Of a stretch of 8,615 bases of DNA, positions 6,015 through 8,615 are shown one piece after another; the first letter of the stretch is position 1, and the number at the start of each line of letters is the position of its first letter. The notes beneath the pieces were generated by a model that searched no databases, was not told the DNA's origin, and saw only the letters and a list, made by a program, of their open reading frames with translations. Origin of the DNA: an alpha proteobacterium 3107 (GTDB lineage: Bacteria; Pseudomonadota; Alphaproteobacteria; Rhodobacterales; Rhodobacteraceae); the NCBI GenBank assembly GCA_001483205.1, contig JPPB01000310.1:1-8615 (forward strand). The letters are read 5' to 3'. The translations under genes and the position numbers were made by a program.

Positions 6015-6956
6015 ATGACGACTCTGCTGATCACCCATACGGATTGCGACGCCCATATCACCCCGCCGGGACACCCCGAACAGGTCGCCCGGCTGGAACA
6101 TATCCGCGCCGCCCTCGACGCCCCCCGGTTCAACGCGCTCACCCGCCTTGACGCCCCCCTCTGCAATGACGCCGACATCCTGCTCTGTCACCCACAGCCC
6201 TATCTGGCACGGGTCACCGCCGCGGAACCGGCCCCCGAACGCGGCTGGGTCAGCCTTGACGGCGACACCCACATGACCGCCGGGTCGGTGCAGGCCGCCC
6301 GCCGTGCCGTCGGCGGCAATATCGCCGCTGTCGATGCGGTGCTGGACGGACGCGCACGAAACGCCTTTGTCGCCTGCCGCCCGCCGGGCCACCACGCCGA
6401 AACCGCAACCGCCATGGGGTTCTGCCTGTTCGGCAACGCCGCCATCGCCGCCCGCCACGCGCTGGAGCGCCGGGGCCTGTCGCGGGTCGCGATCATTGAT
6501 TTCGACGTGCATCACGGCAACGGCACCCAGGATTTGATGTGGAATGAGGCGCGATGCCTGTTCGCCTCCAGCCACCAGATGCCGCTCTATCCCGGCTCCG
6601 GTGCGGCGCAGGAACGGGGCGCGCATGGCAATGTGCTGAACAGGCCGCTCGCCCCCGGCACCGACGGCACCGCGATGCGCGCCGCCTACACGCGGGAAAT
6701 CCTTCCGGCGGTGCGGGCATTTGCCCCTGAGCTGATCGTGGTGTCCGCCGGGTTCGATGCCCACCGGGCCGATCCGCTGGCCAATCTGGGCTGGGAAACC
6801 GAGGATTTCGGCTGGCTGACGGAACATATCTGCGATCTGGCCGGTGATCTGTGCGACGGGCGGGTGGTTTCTACCCTCGAAGGCGGGTATGATCTGGCGG
6901 CGCTGGCGGCCTCTGCCGCCCGGCATGTCGGGGTCTTGATGGAGCGCGGAGCATGA
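6015..6956 (+). CDS. Histone deacetylase family protein (class II HDAC / acetylpolyamine amidohydrolase-like)
   Basis: A 313-residue zinc hydrolase of the arginase/deacetylase fold, expected to remove acyl groups from an acetylated amine or lysine in the cytoplasm. The active site appears complete: the substrate-pocket HPEQ near the N-terminus (20-23), RPPGHHA (122-128) with the catalytic pair H126/H127, DFDVHHGNG (162-170) giving zinc ligands D164 and H166, third zinc ligand D248 in SAGFDAH, and catalytic Tyr292 in LEGGYD. The start is ATG 6015, with only a weak AGG eight bases upstream. The stop overlaps xseB by four bases (ATGA), a pairing I recognise from many alphaproteobacteria. The natural substrate cannot be read from sequence; acetylpolyamines, acetoin-related targets and protein lysines are all possible. 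Family assignment is secure. Confidence 0.93.
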   Translation: MTTLLITHTDCDAHITPPGHPEQVARLEHIRAALDAPRFNALTRLDAPLCNDADILLCHPQPYLARVTAAEPAPERGWVSLDGDTHMTAGSVQAARRAVGGNIAAVDAVLDGRARNAFVACRPPGHHAETATAMGFCLFGNAAIAARHALERRGLSRVAIIDFDVHHGNGTQDLMWNEARCLFASSHQMPLYPGSGAAQERGAHGNVLNRPLAPGTDGTAMRAAYTREILPAVRAFAPELIVVSAGFDAHRADPLANLGWETEDFGWLTEHICDLAGDLCDGRVVSTLEGGYDLAALAASAARHVGVLMERGA

Positions 6957-7198
6957 GCGGCGACAAACCGGTTGGGGAAATGAGCTTTGAAGAGGCGATG
7001 AAGGCGCTTGAGGCCGTCGTCACCCGGCTGGAGAGCGGCGATGTGCCGCTGGAGCAGTCCATCGCGCTGTATGAGCGCGGGGCGGCGCTGAAGAAGCGCT
7101 GCGAGGCCAAGCTGAAAGAGGCTGAGGAAAAGGTGGCGGCGATCACCCTTGATGAAGAGGGGCAGCCCACGGGCACCCGCCCGCTTGACGGGGAATAA
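6953..7198 (+). CDS. xseB: Exodeoxyribonuclease VII small subunit (XseB)
   Basis: An 81-residue accessory subunit that binds in several copies to the coiled-coil region of XseA to form exonuclease VII, which degrades single-stranded DNA to oligonucleotides in repair and recombination. The whole family pattern is present: the opening [14 protein letters not shown] (10-23), the [18 protein letters not shown] turn (26-43), then a charged helix (44-63) and a short disordered tail. Size is typical. The start ATG overlaps the deacetylase stop; GGAG at 6941-6944 is eight bases upstream. In many alphaproteobacteria ispA and dxs follow xseB; here the next gene is convergent and unrelated. Confidence 0.95.
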   Translation: MSGDKPVGEMSFEEAMKALEAVVTRLESGDVPLEQSIALYERGAALKKRCEAKLKEAEEKVAAITLDEEGQPTGTRPLDGE

Positions 7199-7220
7199 GG
7201 CCGCCCTGCCCCATCGGGAT

Positions 7221-7242
7221 GACATCTGCATATTGGATCAGC
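7221..7242 (+). repeat. Second copy of the dispersed short repeat, downstream of xseB
   Basis: Matches 4858-4879 at 19 of 22 positions, sharing the core TCTGCATATTGG. It begins 22 bases after the xseB stop and reads in the same direction as xseB, as the potI-linked copy does with potI. It is bracketed by CCTGCCC (7205-7211) and GGGCAGG (7244-7250), which could pair and place the repeat in the loop. This copy has no inverted partner like that at 4901-4924. Confidence 0.6.
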
Positions 7243-7245
7243 CGG

Positions 7246-7279
7246 GCAGGACTCCCTGTCAGGCGTCTTTCTGTCCTGC
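7246..7279. terminator. Possible hairpin between convergent xseB and the small membrane gene
   Basis: GCAGGAC (7246-7252) and GTCCTGC (7273-7279) are perfect inverted repeats with a 20-base spacer, overlapping the 3' end of the small minus-strand gene. A competing stem, CCTGCCC (7205-7211) with GGGCAGG (7244-7250), shares bases 7246-7250, so the two cannot form together. Neither is followed by a real T-run. Terminator function is tentative. Confidence 0.3.
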
Positions 7280-7456
7280 TTTGCCGGTGAAGCCTTCAAA
7301 CAAGCCTTCGATGCGCGCCATGCGTTCGCGCAACTCGCCAACGTCCCGGCACAGTTCTCGCTGCCCCGGCACAATGACGGCAACCAGCCCGATGCCAAGG
7401 CTGAGGCCGGTTGCGATGATCGTGCCGCCAAGGGTGAGTATCGTGGGCCAATCCAT
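7259..7456 (-). CDS. Small hypothetical membrane protein with a C-terminal amphipathic helix
   Basis: A 65-residue protein I cannot assign to a named family. Residues 5-29 form one hydrophobic transmembrane helix rich in Gly, Leu and Ile. Residues about 31-56 are a charged amphipathic helix (ELRERMARIEGLFEG) that could form a coiled coil; the tail is Lys-rich. Similar anchor-plus-helix small proteins are widespread in proteobacteria without known function. ATG 7456 is favoured because a promoter-like pair (TTGCAA, 17 bases, TATCCT) ends six bases before it, which suggests a leaderless message and explains the lack of a Shine-Dalgarno site. ATG 7474 would add six residues but would lie upstream of the predicted -10. 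The frame is open back to 7651, but that part overlaps the neighbouring gene's end and looks non-coding. Confidence 0.6.
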   Translation of the reverse strand: MDWPTILTLGGTIIATGLSLGIGLVAVIVPGQRELCRDVGELRERMARIEGLFEGFTGKAGQKDA

Positions 7457-7462
7457 GATCCA

Positions 7463-7491
7463 AGGATAGAGCATTCGACCTGAAGTTGCAA
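7463..7491 (-). promoter_or_regulatory. Candidate promoter of the small membrane gene, leaderless geometry
   Basis: On the minus strand, TTGCAA (7486-7491) and TATCCT (7463-7468) are 17 bases apart. Six bases separate the -10 from ATG 7456, so transcription would start at or within a base or two of the start codon. Confidence 0.5.
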
Positions 7492-7500
7492 GCCTTGAAA

Positions 7501-7539
7501 ACACCTCTGCATATTTGCGCACCGGCGGCCAACCCGTCC
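7501..7539 (+). repeat. Third copy of the dispersed short repeat, between the small membrane gene and the RACo-like gene
   Basis: Matches 4857-4895 at 31 of 39 positions without gaps, with ACCTCTGCATATT identical and more matches in the GGCCAA and CGTCC blocks. It lies in a non-coding gap, oriented opposite to both flanking minus-strand genes and just upstream of the small gene's predicted -35. Translated on the minus strand both copies give a YAEV-containing peptide, which I regard as a by-product of the repeat. Confidence 0.65.
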
Positions 7540-7589
7540 CGACCAGCAGGGCGCGCGCACAGCCCGGAACAGGCGTCAGGCCAACCGAC

Positions 7590-8615
7590 TCACCCCCGTC
7601 GCCGCCGTCGCCTGCCCCCGGCCTCTGCCCCCTCGCCGCCATTCCCGGCATTAAAGCTCACATCCGGCAACGCAACCGCCGCGGACAGGATCGGAAACGG
7701 CTCTGCCGCATTCGGAATCGCCGAGGCATTGACAAAATGCTCCTGAAAGCGCGGCTCCACCGCTGTCTCCACCTTCTGAATCCGGCGCACGGTCTCTTCG
7801 ATCTCCGCCCGCGCCCCGGTGTTCAGCAGCGCAATCCGCGCCCCCGTCCCCGCCGCATTGCCCGCGCTGGTCACCTTATCAAGCGGGCAATCGGGGATCA
7901 TCCCCAGCACCATCGCATGTTTGGCCGAAATATGCGCCCCGAACGCCCCGGCCAGCACCACGCGGTCCACCCGCGCCGCGCCGAATTTGTCCATCAGCAG
8001 GCGCGCGCCGGAATACAGCGCCGCCTTAGCCATCTGAATGGCGCGGATGTCCGGGTTGGTGACGGTGATCGTCGGGCCGCCATCGGCAGACCCGTCCCAG
8101 ACCAGATAAGCGTTGGTGCGCCCGTCGCGGATGCAGCGCGCGGTGCCTGTCTGCGCCGCCGAGCCGATCAGCCCCGAGGCATCAAGGATACCGGCCATGC
8201 GCATCTCGGCCACAATCTCGATAATGCCCGAGCCGCAAATACCGGTGATCCCGGTCGCGGCCACCTGCCCGGCAAAGCCCGGATCGTCAGACCATAACGC
8301 GCACCCGATGACCCGAAAGCGCGGTTCCTTGGTCACCGGGTCAATCTCGACCCGCTCAATCGCGCCGGGGGCCGCCCGCTGGCCGGAACTGATCTGCGCC
8401 CCCTCAAAGGCCGGGCCGGTGGGGGATGAGCACGCCAGCACCCTTTGCCGGTTGCCCAGCAGGATTTCCGCATTGGTGCCGACATCGACCACCAGCGCCA
8501 GGTCGTCGGACTTGTCGGGCGCTTCGGACAATGCCACCGCCGCCGCATCCGCACCCACATGGCCCGCGATGCACGGCAGGATATAGACCCGCGCGCCGGG
8601 GTGAATTTCAAGGCC
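7590..8615 (-). CDS. RACo-like ASKHA/DUF4445 protein (corrinoid protein reactivase), C-terminal part
   Basis: The last 341 residues of a larger protein; its start lies beyond the window. The family (reductive activator of corrinoid proteins, RamA/RACo) uses ATP to re-reduce cobalt that has fallen to the inactive Co(II) state in methyltransferase corrinoid proteins; full members have an N-terminal 2Fe-2S ferredoxin domain, which would be outside the window. In visible residues: LPCIAGHVGAD (13-23), ASKHA phosphate motif DVGTNAE (44-50), GPAFEGAQ with SSGQRAAPGAIE, GICGSG (125-130), and adenosine-binding LAGAFGAHI (221-229). An internal GTG at 8558 is not the true start, because coding sequence of the same family continues to the window edge. 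The C-terminus is a Gly-rich stretch ending in six arginines and a glycine. In Rhodobacterales such genes accompany betaine or methylamine methyltransferases or methionine synthase; no such partner is visible here. Confidence 0.9.
   Translation of the reverse strand, partial: GLEIHPGARVYILPCIAGHVGADAAAVALSEAPDKSDDLALVVDVGTNAEILLGNRQRVLACSSPTGPAFEGAQISSGQRAAPGAIERVEIDPVTKEPRFRVIGCALWSDDPGFAGQVAATGITGICGSGIIEIVAEMRMAGILDASGLIGSAAQTGTARCIRDGRTNAYLVWDGSADGGPTITVTNPDIRAIQMAKAALYSGARLLMDKFGAARVDRVVLAGAFGAHISAKHAMVLGMIPDCPLDKVTSAGNAAGTGARIALLNTGARAEIEETVRRIQKVETAVEPRFQEHFVNASAIPNAAEPFPILSAAVALPDVSFNAGNGGEGAEAGGRRRRRRG

Noticed and set aside
5874..6926. 350-codon minus-strand open frame opposite the deacetylase gene
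   Set aside because: The plus strand has a complete HDAC active site; the minus product is low in recognisable structure and has no convincing start signal.
4856..7539. CRISPR array reading of the repeats
   Set aside because: Copies are irregularly spaced over 2.7 kb, separated by whole genes and occur in both orientations; there are no uniform spacers or cas genes.
7199..7589. tRNA or structured RNA gene in the gaps around the small ORF
   Set aside because: No cloverleaf, TTC loop or CCA-type end was found; only short stems and the repeat copies are visible.
7457..7651. Extension of the small membrane protein to 130 residues
   Set aside because: The added part overlaps the end of the RACo-like gene and reads through the dispersed repeat; Gly/Ala/Arg-rich with no structure.
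7515..8297. 260-codon plus-strand open frame opposite the RACo-like gene
   Set aside because: Arg/Pro/His-rich complement of a gene with clear ASKHA motifs; no start signal.

Overview
The window looks like a chromosomal segment of an alphaproteobacterium, most likely in the Rhodobacterales (Rhodobacteraceae/Roseobacter-type). It is GC-rich with GC-ending codons. It carries the alphaproteobacterial pairing of a histone-deacetylase-family gene overlapping xseB, and a RACo-type ASKHA protein of a kind common in that order. I see no transposase, phage, CRISPR, rRNA or tRNA gene.

Region by region: (1) 1-4853 is a polyamine-uptake locus. A GntR/FCD-family repressor gene reads leftward and diverges from a potF-potG-potH-potI operon encoding a complete ABC importer (periplasmic binding protein, ATPase, two permeases). 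A perfect 12-bp palindrome in the divergent promoter region is the obvious candidate operator. (2) 4854-4924 is a convergent junction between potI and pyrB, occupied by an imperfect 24-bp inverted repeat that overlaps the last codons of pyrB. (3) 4910-5848 is pyrB (aspartate carbamoyltransferase, minus strand), divergent from (4) 6015-7198, a two-gene unit of a histone-deacetylase/acetylpolyamine-amidohydrolase family enzyme and xseB (exonuclease VII small subunit). (5) 7199-7589 holds a small membrane-anchored protein gene (65 aa, minus strand, apparently leaderless) between two copies of the short repeat seen at the potI/pyrB junction. (6) 7590-8615 is the C-terminal half of a RACo-like corrinoid-protein reactivator, cut by the window end.

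The pot genes work together as one transporter: PotF captures polyamine in the periplasm, PotH/PotI form the channel and PotG hydrolyses ATP, probably under the divergent GntR regulator. pyrB (pyrimidine synthesis) and xseB (DNA repair) are housekeeping genes. No complete new system is evident. The least expected features are the dispersed repeat family (consensus around CTCTGCATATTGGCGCAGC) at gene 3' ends and intergenic regions, one copy forming a long hairpin that supplies the pyrB stop codon; the small, probably leaderless membrane protein; and the PotF ligand pocket, which keeps the putrescine-type residues but has two substitutions.
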